Assembly (NCBI GenBank): GCA_964035545.1
Contig: OZ037765.1
Span: forward strand, 23,686,004-23,750,003
DNA from: Bugula neritina
Taxonomy: Eukaryota; Bryozoa; Gymnolaemata; Cheilostomatida; Bugulidae
Length of the DNA: 64,000 nucleotides
Direction: 5' to 3'
Shown: in pieces, positions 12,901-22,700 of the stretch
Position numbering within the stretch: position 1 is the first letter of the stretch
How the letters are laid out: each line of letters starts with the position of its first letter
The notes under the pieces: generated by a model
Told to the model about the DNA's origin: nothing
The model's database searches: none
The model's input: only the letters and a program-made list of their open reading frames with translations
Position numbers and translations under genes: made by a program

Positions 12901-13462
12901 TGTCTAAATGAAAGCACAACAGTTGTTGTTATTTTGTTTTTGTTGTGGAGCACAGCATCTTTTACTTTTTCAATTGCATTACTAACATTACTTACATTAC
13001 TTACATTACTTCCATTACTAACATTACATACATTACTAACATTACTAACATTACTTGTATAACTTACATTACTTACATTACATACATTGCTTACATTACT
13101 TCCATTACTAACATTACATACATTACTAACATTACTTGTATAACTTACATTACTTACATTACTAACATTACATACATTACTTACATTACTTACATTACAT
13201 ACATTACTTACATTACATACATTACTATAATACACTTACTGGTGGTCAAAGAGTCAGAAGGGTCATACACATTTGTTGACAGTTCAATGGTGAAGCTCTC
13301 ATCTTCAATGAAACCAAGTTGTACAGTGTGTTGTGGCTTCATTTCTTTCAAATTGCAAACCGTAGGATTGGCTCCAGTATTAAAGCAAAATATAGGGTTA
13401 ACACTGCACAGTGTTAGAATGAGAAGAGTCTTCTTCAGCAGCCACTGGTGTTGAAAAGCCAT
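9938..13462 (-). CDS. Small secreted or GPI-anchored Reeler-domain protein (4 exons, 225 aa)
   Basis: Exons in transcript order are 13462-13240, 10963-10818, 10351-10236 and 10130-9938. They sum to 678 nt with consistent phases. The product opens with a signal peptide (about residues 1-26, hydrophobic core LLILTLCSV). A Reeler domain follows, recognised by the hallmark LFKGFLIQAR, a later LTHNS segment, the W-x-PP strand and an ASVV strand. Cysteines occur at TVC, QVC, DVC, AAC and NGC. The chain ends in a short hydrophobic run (AIIIAIVLILFAM) right before the stop, as in a GPI-attachment signal or a tail anchor. In other animals Reeler domains occur in insect immune-inducible proteins, FRRS1-like proteins and extracellular matrix proteins. 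None of the DOMON or cytochrome b561 domains of FRRS1 is present. I chose the second in-frame ATG (13462) because it directly precedes the signal peptide; an acceptor at about 13476 implies an upstream leader exon. Confidence 0.8.
12976..13226 (-). repeat. 9-bp minisatellite of splice-donor-like units
   Basis: About 27 tandem copies of a 9-bp unit that reads GTAAGTAAT or a close variant (GTTAGTAAT, GTATGTAAT) in the sense of the Reeler transcript. A higher-order pattern is visible where blocks with CCATTACTA and GTATAACTT variants recur. Nine units carry an exact GTAAGT. The array begins within about 15 bases of the real exon 1 donor (13239-13234, also GTAAGT). Since 9 is a multiple of 3, long open frames appear on both strands across it; these are not genes. 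Confidence 0.9.
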
Positions 13463-13475
13463 AATGTGTAAATAA

Positions 13476-15273
13476 CTAAAATAAATAGACATAGACATGT
13501 TTTATTTGTTAGAAGTTTTTTAACAGGTATAAAGTCTAGAAAATGAGAGTTGAGTTAATTTTGGGAATATTGAATTTATAGACATTTTAGTTGTTGAAGC
13601 AAATGAGTAATGTGTATAATTGCAATTTATGACAATTTATAACCAGTTTTTATTCAATTTCAGTCATCTTATATATCACGGTGCTTTCAATACGGAGTAC
13701 ATTTGGAGAGCATGGCTACACTTTTGAGCACGTATTGTTTGCAGATCAAAAGCTGACAACAACAGAAAAAATTATAAGTTTTCAGCTAAACTTTCAGGAA
13801 AAAAAGTTTTCAATAATGTAATTATTTGGCTAACTTCACAATAATATTCTAGCTTGTGCACTCTCATAGTTAAAAATTGAAATTTTGAGCTCACTAAAAA
13901 CAAAAATATCATGTAAAAGTTATAATAGTACACAAAGTATAGGTGACGAAGAATTCTATTGAAAAATTTGGGTTATTTAATATTAAAATGCAAATATTAT
14001 AGAAACAATCCAATTGGACATAGACTACAAAAAGAGATATTTTAACAGATATTGTCGTTCTACTTTAATCTTACTTCTTTAGGCAAGTATTACCAGTGTT
14101 AACTTTGCAAACTGGAGCTTTACTTACCACTTTCTAGACTAACGTTCAACGTTTAGAAGAAATAGAACAGCTTACTCACTGCAGAAAGAATATATAAGCC
14201 TGGTGAGGCTCTAAGTATGATCTCTTTACTACTAGTTGGCTACACCGTCATGCTTGACGGTTCTCTTGGAAAACCATCTGAATCTGTGTATTCTCTTCCA
14301 CTCACCATATAGCCAAAGCTCATTAGTCATCGTGTGAACAAGAATGACATCTCAAGTCACCATGGAGATACAACTGTGTAGCCAGATGAATCGGATTATG
14401 TTACTGCGTTATAGCTAATTGGCAGTTGGTGCCGTATCAGCTGGCATATGTTGTATGATTTTGCTAATCGAGTGTAATAATGGCAGTAATTAGAGAAGAA
14501 ATTTGAAAGAGCCAGTGTTCTAAATGACAAATATCACAAATTAAGTCATGTTTTCTTAACTATATGTGATGGCTCTATAAGTTTTAAAATAAATTGATCA
14601 TATATGGCAAACAGTAAATATACATTTATACTGTGTAATGTAGTTCTTTTAATGCTTTTTTTCAAAAATCTTGCAAAGAAGTGTTGGTCACTTTTTGCAC
14701 TTTTGACTCTCAGATATAGTTTTGAATTTAAGAAGGGCCAAAAATTGTATGCTTGACTTTATAAAAAAACCTCTTGAAAAAAACAATTATCTTTAACTAA
14801 AATTTATATGGAATATCTTTCGAAAAAATAAACATTGGCTTTCTGTGTGATTCTCTACATATATGTATCTAACAGTAATCTATAAATTGTTTTAGCTAAC
14901 CTAAAAATATTTATAAATAAAGACTAATTGAATTCATTTGAAAATTTCTAAAATTGTCAAGTTGCAAAATTGTAAATTATATAGTGTGCCATCGGTTTAT
15001 TTGGGACCCGAAACTGCCTAGTCATAAAATTAGAGTTCATTTAATGGCGAAATTTGTCAGCAAAAATTTTTAAATATTTTTGTTTCAGCTACCAAAAAGT
15101 AATAATTTAGGTCAACAATTTGGTCTTTCAAAAAGTTGTTTTACCAGGTTGATAGTATTCTAATGTATACTTCTGTACATAGAAATCACAACTTTATATA
15201 ATTAATATTATGGCTGGTATATAATTGATAAAATTTCATTATTGTGGTTTCCTTACAACTGCTCAAGTTAGGT
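13476..15273. other. Region between the Reeler gene and the LTR element
   Basis: AT-rich, with no supported coding exon. It probably contains a leader exon and promoter of the Reeler gene: a GTGAGT donor on the minus strand near 14171-14185 is one candidate leader end. Nothing else recognised. Confidence 0.4.
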
Positions 15274-15278
15274 AATAC
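15274..15278. repeat. Left target-site duplication of the LTR element
   Basis: AATAC directly before the left LTR. The same five bases follow the right LTR at 19698-19702. A 5-bp duplication is usual for Ty3/gypsy-type integration. Confidence 0.93.
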
Positions 15279-15830
15279 TGTCACAAAACTGTTGGTAGCA
15301 GTGTGACGAGTTCGAAAAGTCTGTAAGTCAGAAGTATAGAGACAAGTAGCATACAGCTTGCTAATCCAGTTGAGAGTAAATAGAGTTGTGAATATAAGTA
15401 TACTTTATTTCTCTAGTAAGATATGCACAGATGAATGTATAAAAATGAACTCCGAGAATGAACTTATAAAAAGGAACTGATTCGTAAACACAACTGCCTC
15501 AGTATTTATAGTAAACAAAACACTCTAGAACATTCTCAAGCATTCCAGTATAGAAGATTCTAGTAGAAAACATTCTCCACATGCCAATACTATTTATAGA
15601 AAATCAAAACAAAACAAAACATTGGAATTTCCATGGTTATTTCGCAATTATTGCGCAATACCTTGTTTACATTGCTGGGCAGTAGTTAACATGACTAACC
15701 AAAACAGTAACAATGAACAATGACCCATCTCTTTGATTAGTCTAGAATATTTATGAACATTCCTGTATAATCATTAGGAAAAACCCGGTAAGTCTATTTA
15801 TAGGTATATGTACACTCAGAATTTGTGACA
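15279..15830 (-). repeat. 3' LTR of the element (left copy)
   Basis: A 552-bp repeat bounded by TGTCAC and GTGACA. In the element's sense it contains an AATAAA poly(A) signal (15404-15409 on the plus strand as TTTATT) and several TATAAA-like boxes. By eye I see no difference from the right copy. Confidence 0.95.
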
Positions 15831-15842
15831 ACCCCCCATTCT
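15831..15842 (-). other. Polypurine tract candidate
   Basis: In the element's sense this reads AGAATGGGGGGT and abuts the 3' LTR, the position where plus-strand DNA synthesis is primed in LTR elements. The run is short and G-rich. Confidence 0.7.
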
Positions 15843-15876
15843 AAGAGAAATTATCTTGATAATTTCTCCTTACTAC

Positions 15877-15996
15877 TTAAAATTCTGAGTCAATTCGGCT
15901 TAGATAATCGGCTCCAACATTGTCCTTTCCTCTTGTTGACTCCACCTTGATTATGAAGTTCTGTAAATACATAGCCCATCTCATCACTCTGCTGTT
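15877..15996 (-). pseudogene. RNase H C-terminal remnant downstream of integrase
   Basis: In a frame different from the integrase frame, this segment encodes a piece starting NSRVMRWAMYLQ and ending KDNVGADYLSRI, then a stop. In gypsy-type pol proteins such a sequence (RWALxLQ ... GKxNVxADxLSR) marks the end of RNase H and normally lies upstream of integrase. Here it overlaps the last codons of the integrase frame and ends 46 bp before the LTR. No catalytic RNase H residues are included, so it is a fragment. Confidence 0.75.
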
Positions 15997-18088
15997 TATT
16001 ACTGTACAGGTCCAACAAATTATCTTCGCATTCTTCTCTTTCCTTATCGTGATCAATAATCCCAGCACCAGCAGCATCTAGAGTCCTCACAGCTCCAACC
16101 GTCATAGAGTCGGTAGGCGTCTCCCGCTCAAAATATTTCTTCAGCATGTTGGCATGGTATGTTCTCCTCTTGCCTCTAATGTTGATAATGTAGTCATTCA
16201 GTCTGATTTTCTCCTCAATATTGAATGGTCCTTGCCAATGCATCAGCAATTTATTTCCATCCGTAGGTAAAAGAATGAGCACTTTGTCACCAGGTCTGAA
16301 GTCTCTCTGCTTAGCTTTCTTGTCAAAATAGTGTTTGTATCTTTTTTGACTGTCTTTTAGCGAAGCTAGTGCCATTTCCATCATGTCATCTAAACGCTCT
16401 CTCAACTCAAAAACATGTTGATAGCAGGTCTTGACTTCATCGGCAGTGTCTTCTTTTGTCCAAAGTTGTCGCAGGATGTACATTGGTCCACGCACAGTTC
16501 TTCCATAGAGTAACTCGAATGGGGCGAAGCCTGTTGATTCCTGTGGGACTTCTCTATATGCAAATAGAGCCGCATTGATGAACCGATGCCACTGTCTTGG
16601 CTCTTTAGCACACAACTTTTTTAACATACTCTTGAGGGTTCCGTTGAACTTTTCCACAAGTCCATTGGCCATTGCATGGTATGGTGAGGTAGGAAGTTGT
16701 CGCATGTCAAGTAATCTGGTAAACTCTTTCATGTAGTCCGAGATGAATTGAGTTCCTTGATTGCTTATCACCTCCTCTGGTATCCCAACACGACTGTATA
16801 TGTCAAGCAGCGCTTCAGCTACAGTAGCTGAGTCAATGTTCTTCAATGGTGTAGCTTCAGGATATCTTGTAGCATAGTCAACTAAAGTTAGGATGTAGCG
16901 GTGTCCTTTCTCACTTGGAGGGTTAATTGGTCCGATTAGGTCTATTGCACATCTCTTGAATGGGGTGTCAATTAGTGGTGTTTCCTGTACTGGAACTTTC
17001 ATGACTGAGCCTTTTTTCACCGTCTTCTGGCAAATGTCACATGATTGACAGAAACGTACGACATCTCCGTTTAGTCCTGGCCAGAAGAAGTTGGAAAGCA
17101 CTCTATCAGTGGTTTTCTTTACTCCTAGGTGTCCGCTCATTATGCAGTCATGAGCTTTCTGTAGAACTTCCTTCCTCAGAGAACTGGGTACCATGAGTTG
17201 TTTAACAGGTTTTACACTGACAGACTTTGAGTCGGTGTACTCACGGTACAGAATCTTATTCCTCACCACAAACCTAGTGGTGCATCCCTTTTTCTTCTTC
17301 ACTTCTTTTGCATAAAAGAAACGTTCCAATGTGGGGTCATCCCTCTGCAATCTGGCTATTTCATCTTTCCCTATACTTAATGGGTTAGTATTTGAATCAA
17401 TCTTCAGTGGTTTGTCTCCTGACTTTTCCTTGACAGCCTGAGCTCTTGTGGTTACGGCGCAGTCCTTCCATTTTTCCAGCGGCTGGTCAGCTGATCTCGC
17501 TCCAACCACATTCCCAATAAGCAGGTCACAAATCGTCTTGTCCATTACTGCAGCTTTGACAACGCCATTGTAAAATGGTGAGCGCACTGAGATAAGTGCC
17601 CACTGAGCCTCTCTAACACTTGCATCAGCCATATTCAGATAAACTGATTCTCCAGTTAAATGTTGAGGTTGCACATACTTTGCATTGACTACAATGCAAC
17701 CACAGCCGGTGTCGCGCATTACAGTAGCTCGTTGGCCATTAACTTCCGCATCAAATATCGCTGTGCCCCCATCTTTGAATTTAGGTCCATTCTTGCAGAC
17801 AGCAGCGTTGACAAACTTTTTACCATTAACTGTGATTTCCGTAGGTTCTTCCCTTTTAGACGAGATTCCTGGATCTGTGACCACAGTCTTATTCTGAGTA
17901 GTCGCTATTGCAGCAGCAGCATGCACTGACCTCCCACCATACTTTCTGCAGTCTGAAGTATTGTGGTTGTTCATCTTGCAATGTGAACAGTACTTCTTCC
18001 CTTGTTGTGGGCAGTTACGAGCAATGTGTGACTTATCTTTGCAGATGAAGCATGCCCCATCGCTTTTACTTCCTTGTTCAGCATTCAT
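15890..18088 (-). CDS. Retrotransposon nucleocapsid-protease-integrase polyprotein (732 aa, no RT)
   Basis: Two CCHC zinc knuckles (about residues 13-26 and 34-47) open the frame. An aspartic protease with DTG at 126-128 and the DLLIGN segment near 188-193 follows. Integrase starts around residue 240, with an HHCC zinc module (H313, H320, C347, C350) and a catalytic core with D383 and E479. The middle catalytic position, 443, is Asn (AAT, 16762-16760) where the family has Asp; the spacing of 35 residues to the glutamate is kept. A GPY/F-like segment (HWQGPFNI) lies near the C-terminus. There is no YxDD or other reverse transcriptase motif. The last roughly 35 codons read the displaced RNase H DNA in the wrong frame. 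The frame opens one base after the gag stop (TAG-C-ATG), in the +1 frame. Strand transfer by this integrase is doubtful. Confidence 0.92.
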   Translation of the reverse strand: MNAEQGSKSDGACFICKDKSHIARNCPQQGKKYCSHCKMNNHNTSDCRKYGGRSVHAAAAIATTQNKTVVTDPGISSKREEPTEITVNGKKFVNAAVCKNGPKFKDGGTAIFDAEVNGQRATVMRDTGCGCIVVNAKYVQPQHLTGESVYLNMADASVREAQWALISVRSPFYNGVVKAAVMDKTICDLLIGNVVGARSADQPLEKWKDCAVTTRAQAVKEKSGDKPLKIDSNTNPLSIGKDEIARLQRDDPTLERFFYAKEVKKKKGCTTRFVVRNKILYREYTDSKSVSVKPVKQLMVPSSLRKEVLQKAHDCIMSGHLGVKKTTDRVLSNFFWPGLNGDVVRFCQSCDICQKTVKKGSVMKVPVQETPLIDTPFKRCAIDLIGPINPPSEKGHRYILTLVDYATRYPEATPLKNIDSATVAEALLDIYSRVGIPEEVISNQGTQFISDYMKEFTRLLDMRQLPTSPYHAMANGLVEKFNGTLKSMLKKLCAKEPRQWHRFINAALFAYREVPQESTGFAPFELLYGRTVRGPMYILRQLWTKEDTADEVKTCYQHVFELRERLDDMMEMALASLKDSQKRYKHYFDKKAKQRDFRPGDKVLILLPTDGNKLLMHWQGPFNIEEKIRLNDYIINIRGKRRTYHANMLKKYFERETPTDSMTVGAVRTLDAAGAGIIDHDKEREECEDNLLDLYSNKQQSDEMGYVFTELHNQGGVNKRKGQCWSRLSKPN

Positions 18089-18089
18089 G

Positions 18090-19049
18090 CTATCGGTGGG
18101 TGTTTTCCATCCTTTTTGTATTAGTTTTCTTAGTCTTTGCTAGTTTTCTTCCACGGGCGTGCAAAAACAGTGACGCTGCATCACACATATCCTCACTGCT
18201 GTTGTAGGAACTTTGCTTTAAATGCACAGCTAGGTCGTCTGGGCATGATGATATAAATTGTTCAGTCGCCACTAGTTTGGCTATGTCCATGCCCCCTGAA
18301 AGCTCCACCCACTTGTGCACATAACTTTCTATCCTAGTGAACAGTTGGGCAGGAGTTTCATCCTCGTAAGCTTCTGCCTCTCTGAGCTTTTTTCTGTAGC
18401 CCTCTTGAGTCAAGTTAAAGCGCTCCAACAAGGCTTCTTTGACTTTTTTATAATCTCTACGATCGGTAGGTGACAACCGGATGTAAGCTTCTGTTGCTGT
18501 ACCCCTTAGGTACTGACTGAGATGGTAGGGCCAATCTCCCTTGTCCCAGTTACATCCTTCGGCAACCCACTCGAACCGCTCTAAATAGCTATCCATTTCG
18601 TCCACCTTCTCATCAAAGAATGGTATTTTTGGTTTTGGTTTGTTAGCTATTTCTAACCTGGTGCTCTCATGTCTTGAGTGCTCCAAACTTGTGTTTGCTT
18701 TCAGCTTTTCCATATCTAATTCATGTTGTTGTCTTCTCTCTTCTGCCTCCTGGTCAGCTTTAACCTTGAGTGCCATTGCCTCCTGATCAGCTTTAACCTT
18801 GAATGCCGTTGCCTCCTGATCAGCTTTTATCTTCATCTCCATTAAGGCTTTCTCATTCTCTTGCCTGATCTTTTCTGCCTCACGCTCTAATCTACGTTCC
18901 TCTCGGTCCTTTTCTTTTTCCTCTCGGTCCTTTTCTTTTTCTTCTTGTGCAGCAACAATGGGTAGGTTCTTTTCAACAAAAGCTATGAGCTTGTCCTCCA
19001 CCAACCCAAGGTCTTTACCCATCTGTGTCACTCTCTCCAACAACGCCAT
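18090..19049 (-). CDS. Retrotransposon Gag (capsid) protein, 319 aa
   Basis: The first third is a charged, heptad-like helix rich in Glu, Lys and Arg. It contains a tandem ten- to twelve-residue repeat (KADQEA, three times near residues 75-105). A capsid-like region follows from about residue 138 (KPKIPFFDEK ... DSYLERFEWVA), with the helical pattern of SCAN-related retrotransposon Gag, including YLRGTATEAY and LLERFNLT. No zinc knuckle is present; those sit at the start of the next frame. The frame ends with TAG, and the pol frame opens in the +1 frame right after it. Pol might be made by +1 frameshifting (an A-rich run lies shortly before the stop) or by termination-reinitiation at TAGCATG. 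The frame is intact, which suggests recent activity. Confidence 0.92.
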   Translation of the reverse strand: MALLERVTQMGKDLGLVEDKLIAFVEKNLPIVAAQEEKEKDREEKEKDREERRLEREAEKIRQENEKALMEMKIKADQEATAFKVKADQEAMALKVKADQEAEERRQQHELDMEKLKANTSLEHSRHESTRLEIANKPKPKIPFFDEKVDEMDSYLERFEWVAEGCNWDKGDWPYHLSQYLRGTATEAYIRLSPTDRRDYKKVKEALLERFNLTQEGYRKKLREAEAYEDETPAQLFTRIESYVHKWVELSGGMDIAKLVATEQFISSCPDDLAVHLKQSSYNSSEDMCDAASLFLHARGRKLAKTKKTNTKRMENTHR

Positions 19050-19125
19050 AATGTCTCAACAACCGTTAATTAATCCTGTGTATACTCACGTTGTAACTAA
19101 TAACTTCCCTGTGTGCGACTGAGAC

Positions 19126-19143
19126 TTCCCGGAGCAGCCCCCA
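19126..19143 (-). other. Primer-binding site
   Basis: In the element's sense it reads TGGGGGCTGCTCCGGGAA, starting two bases after the 5' LTR. The initial TGG pairs with the CCA end of a tRNA. The sequence is close to the tRNA-Pro type of primer site (TGGGGGCTCGTCC...), with a CG/GC swap in the middle, so tRNA-Pro is likely but unproven. Confidence 0.75.
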
Positions 19144-19145
19144 AT

Positions 19146-19697
19146 TGTCACAAAACTGTTGGTAGCAGTGTGACGAGTTCGAAAAGTCTGTAAGTCAGAA
19201 GTATAGAGACAAGTAGCATACAGCTTGCTAATCCAGTTGAGAGTAAATAGAGTTGTGAATATAAGTATACTTTATTTCTCTAGTAAGATATGCACAGATG
19301 AATGTATAAAAATGAACTCCGAGAATGAACTTATAAAAAGGAACTGATTCGTAAACACAACTGCCTCAGTATTTATAGTAAACAAAACACTCTAGAACAT
19401 TCTCAAGCATTCCAGTATAGAAGATTCTAGTAGAAAACATTCTCCACATGCCAATACTATTTATAGAAAATCAAAACAAAACAAAACATTGGAATTTCCA
19501 TGGTTATTTCGCAATTATTGCGCAATACCTTGTTTACATTGCTGGGCAGTAGTTAACATGACTAACCAAAACAGTAACAATGAACAATGACCCATCTCTT
19601 TGATTAGTCTAGAATATTTATGAACATTCCTGTATAATCATTAGGAAAAACCCGGTAAGTCTATTTATAGGTATATGTACACTCAGAATTTGTGACA
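19146..19697 (-). repeat. 5' LTR of the element (right copy)
   Basis: 552 bp, the same length and apparently the same sequence as the left copy. It carries the element's promoter. Confidence 0.95.
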
Positions 19698-19702
19698 AAT
19701 AC
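19698..19702. repeat. Right target-site duplication
   Basis: AATAC, identical to the five bases before the left LTR. Confidence 0.93.
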
Positions 19703-22700
19703 ACTGATACAGTTCTTATTGGATCAGTGTATTACGGTACCTCATACCTACATGAACCTTATTCTAGTCTGCTGCACTGCAGTTCTCATTTCACAGAGCC
19801 CCATTGGCTGGATTTGCATCCTGAAAATTATCCTATGATATTCTTATAATTGCTAATCCTTAGGATTTATATTTCAGTGACTGTACCATTAGTTGTAGTT
19901 TGCATTTTTATTTTCTTAATAGTAGCTTCTAATGAGTAAAAGATTGTTGGTCCTGAGAAGATCTAAATATATAAAGCTTCAAGTTTAATGCTTGACACTC
20001 TTGGACAAGGTGGTAGAGTGCTAAACACCACTAAGTTAGAATATTATACCTTAAATACTTCCAGAACTGACGTGATAGTTCATCTTCCTTACTTTTCATA
20101 AATTACAAGAGAGTTGATATCACTTTTTTGTGCAATCTATCTGAACAAGGTAATTGCTTTACATAGTGACAAAAGTCTGGTTATATTATTGAAAGAATAA
20201 AAAGCTGTTCTACGAGTTGCATTTACCAATTTTAGCTTCTACCATTTTAACAATAGGTTGAATATAAACTCCTTAACATTCAGTTGTCACAATCTTTATC
20301 TTGCTCACATTATGTAGTTAGTTCTCTCTCCCTGCTTCAGTGCCTCAATTAGTTAAACTGTACTATGAGGAAATTGAAGCATATTTAAAGAGTTCATGCT
20401 GGAACATGGCTTGTGTTGAGGGGTACCAACAACCTCTTCATTCTTATTAGCATCCATTTATTAGCTTTCTAAAAGCATTGCCCTTACATCATGTAGAGTA
20501 CTCAGGTCAGGTAGTTACATTGTATATCATTATATCAAATAAGGACACCCAGCAGGATGTGGCAGTGAAAGGTAGACATAATTGCAACGATGAAGTATAA
20601 ATTTGAAATAAAGATATATTCCAGGCTTTAGCTATCATCTGGGAAATCATCCATTATTTGTTTGAAAATGACATATAATTTTAACATTATATCTTTTAAT
20701 AGGTATTCCATTGGTGTGTAAGTTTTTTATTTTCAAACAAAGCTACTATTTTTGTAGTTATCTGGGATGATGGTAAGTAGTTTGAACCAACTAGTAGTGT
20801 TTATTTCATCAATTTTAAGCTTTCATTGCATACTTTGCTGCAAGAAATTGACAGTACATCAGCCTCTGAGGTACCACACTATTAACAAGGTGACTGTATA
20901 GCTGTAAGTTGATGAAATGTAAGTTAAGAAATGGAAAACAGTAAACGGTGCTAGCTGCATAATGGTGCTTGATTTCAATTTTGGAAAAGAAAAATTGAAT
21001 AGTAGGAAAGAGAGAAGTTAACAAAGGTGGATAAAATATATTTTAACATGTAATAAAGTTGAACAGAACACAATATTAGTAAAAGTGACATATATGTACG
21101 CAAGACAAGTAAACACATAGGGTTTACAATATGACACCAGGTGTCTACACAGCTGTGTATGACTCGCAAGGGTAAACAAGAACTCCTGGTCTTCTAATAG
21201 TTATGTTTGTTAGTCTCAGATCAACAGTATGTTTAGTATATCTTAAGAAACCGATAAAACCCAAACTTTGTTAGGCTGTTTGCAGCACTGTAGACTATTC
21301 AACTTTATGATATTACAAGACCAGGAGTAAAGGTATACAAGGTGGCAGTAGCAAAATGAAAAACACAAAGGATAAGAGTAAGGAACACAAGTTAGCTAGA
21401 ATTGTCAATGACAGAATTATATGGTTATAGAAATTTTATATGAAATTAATAGATAGTAAAGAGAATTTTTTTTCTAAGTAATAAATTTAAACATCTACAG
21501 ATTTATAACTAGCAGTACAGGGCATGTAAATAAAACATCCGAGTTATAAAATAAAACAGAAAGCAGATATACAGTCTATGTTAGTGATTTCACAGCATTG
21601 ATTCAGAAACAATATGGAAATCAAATGATTGTACAATTAGTGAGTCATTTGAAATAGCATATCAAAGCACAAATAAACTTCAATTTCTTGCAGTGGCAAT
21701 CTATATTTAGTTTCTACTATGTAGGACAAAATACAAGGTAACATGATTCAACAATTTCTTCTTGAAAACATTCAAAATTCAACAATAGTAACTCAATAAA
21801 TAGTGCTATAAATAGTGCATATTCATTGTCACTAAACTTGCAAAAACTTGACAACATATCCCTATACATAGAAAATAATTGTGGTTAGTTAAACCAACTG
21901 AAAAGAGGAAATCTATGATGATTTCCTTGCGTGATGTCATGGTTACAAAATTTGTTCTGAACTTTAAACTAACCAAATAATTGTAAAAAACTAAAATATA
22001 AATGCAATAATTGCTACAATGCTCTCAATAACATAAAACATCTGTGTCCAATACTCCTAAGAGACCATATAACATTTGCATCTATTAAAATCCATTAAAT
22101 AATAATACATTATTAATAATATTATATCTAATATACTTAAGTTGGGTCAAAAAATAACACATGGAATGCAATAGATGGTTGGGTTTGCCAACCTGATAGT
22201 TAAATATACATACATTGTTGGGGCTAGTGGCAGTATAGAGATGGTTTAAAGACTAGTCAGGCCTCTGGTATTAATTTAATTGTCTTAGTCATGCGTGAAG
22301 AATTTACCAACCCAAATTTTGTCTTATAAATCACAGAAATATTCAATGGTCCATAGTTGAAATTAGAAAATAAAGTGTGTTAAAACACAGAAACAGATGC
22401 ATTAGAAATCAAATGTTGAAAAGCATAAATGTTGTTTGTGTGTAGGCAAAAGCAGTGTTAAGTTAGAGCACACATTGCTTGCTCACCCAGTCACAGTGAA
22501 GAAAGAATAATAAATGCATACAGCATAATATTACTTGAAAAAACACTGGATTAGTAGAAGCTATGCATTATACACTTAAAATAGATAGCTTATGTTATAA
22601 TACGACAGATTAATTACTGTATAAATAGTGGTTGATTGAAAAGAAAATAGGTGGGAAAAATCTGTGAATATCAAATTTATGATTACATTTTCTAATTTAA

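Larger units (their letters stand above)
15279..19697 (-). mobile_element. Ty3/gypsy-type LTR retrotransposon lacking reverse transcriptase
   Basis: A 4.4-kb element in minus orientation. It has two 552-bp LTRs (TGTCAC...GTGACA) that look identical on reading, a primer-binding site next to the 5' LTR, a short G-tract before the 3' LTR and a 5-bp target duplication AATAC. Inside are a gag frame and a second frame with zinc knuckles, protease and integrase. No reverse transcriptase is found between protease and integrase or anywhere else. A fragment like the C-terminal end of RNase H lies after integrase, just before the 3' LTR. The inference is a recently inserted, non-autonomous copy copied by enzymes supplied by another element. 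The integrase and Gag style (a gag with SCAN-like capsid features, a GPY/F-like integrase tail) point to Metaviridae rather than Copia or BEL. Confidence 0.95.

Noticed and set aside
12976..13226. CRISPR-like array
   Set aside because: The units are 9 bp with no spacers, in a eukaryotic intron.
12945..13454. 169-codon plus-strand frame of Ile-Thr-Tyr repeats
   Set aside because: It is the 9-bp minisatellite read in a frame that stays open because 9 is a multiple of 3, followed by the antisense of Reeler exon 1.
15279..19697. Complete autonomous retrotransposon or retrovirus with an envelope
   Set aside because: There is no reverse transcriptase, no envelope-like frame and only an RNase H remnant; integrase lacks one catalytic acidic residue.
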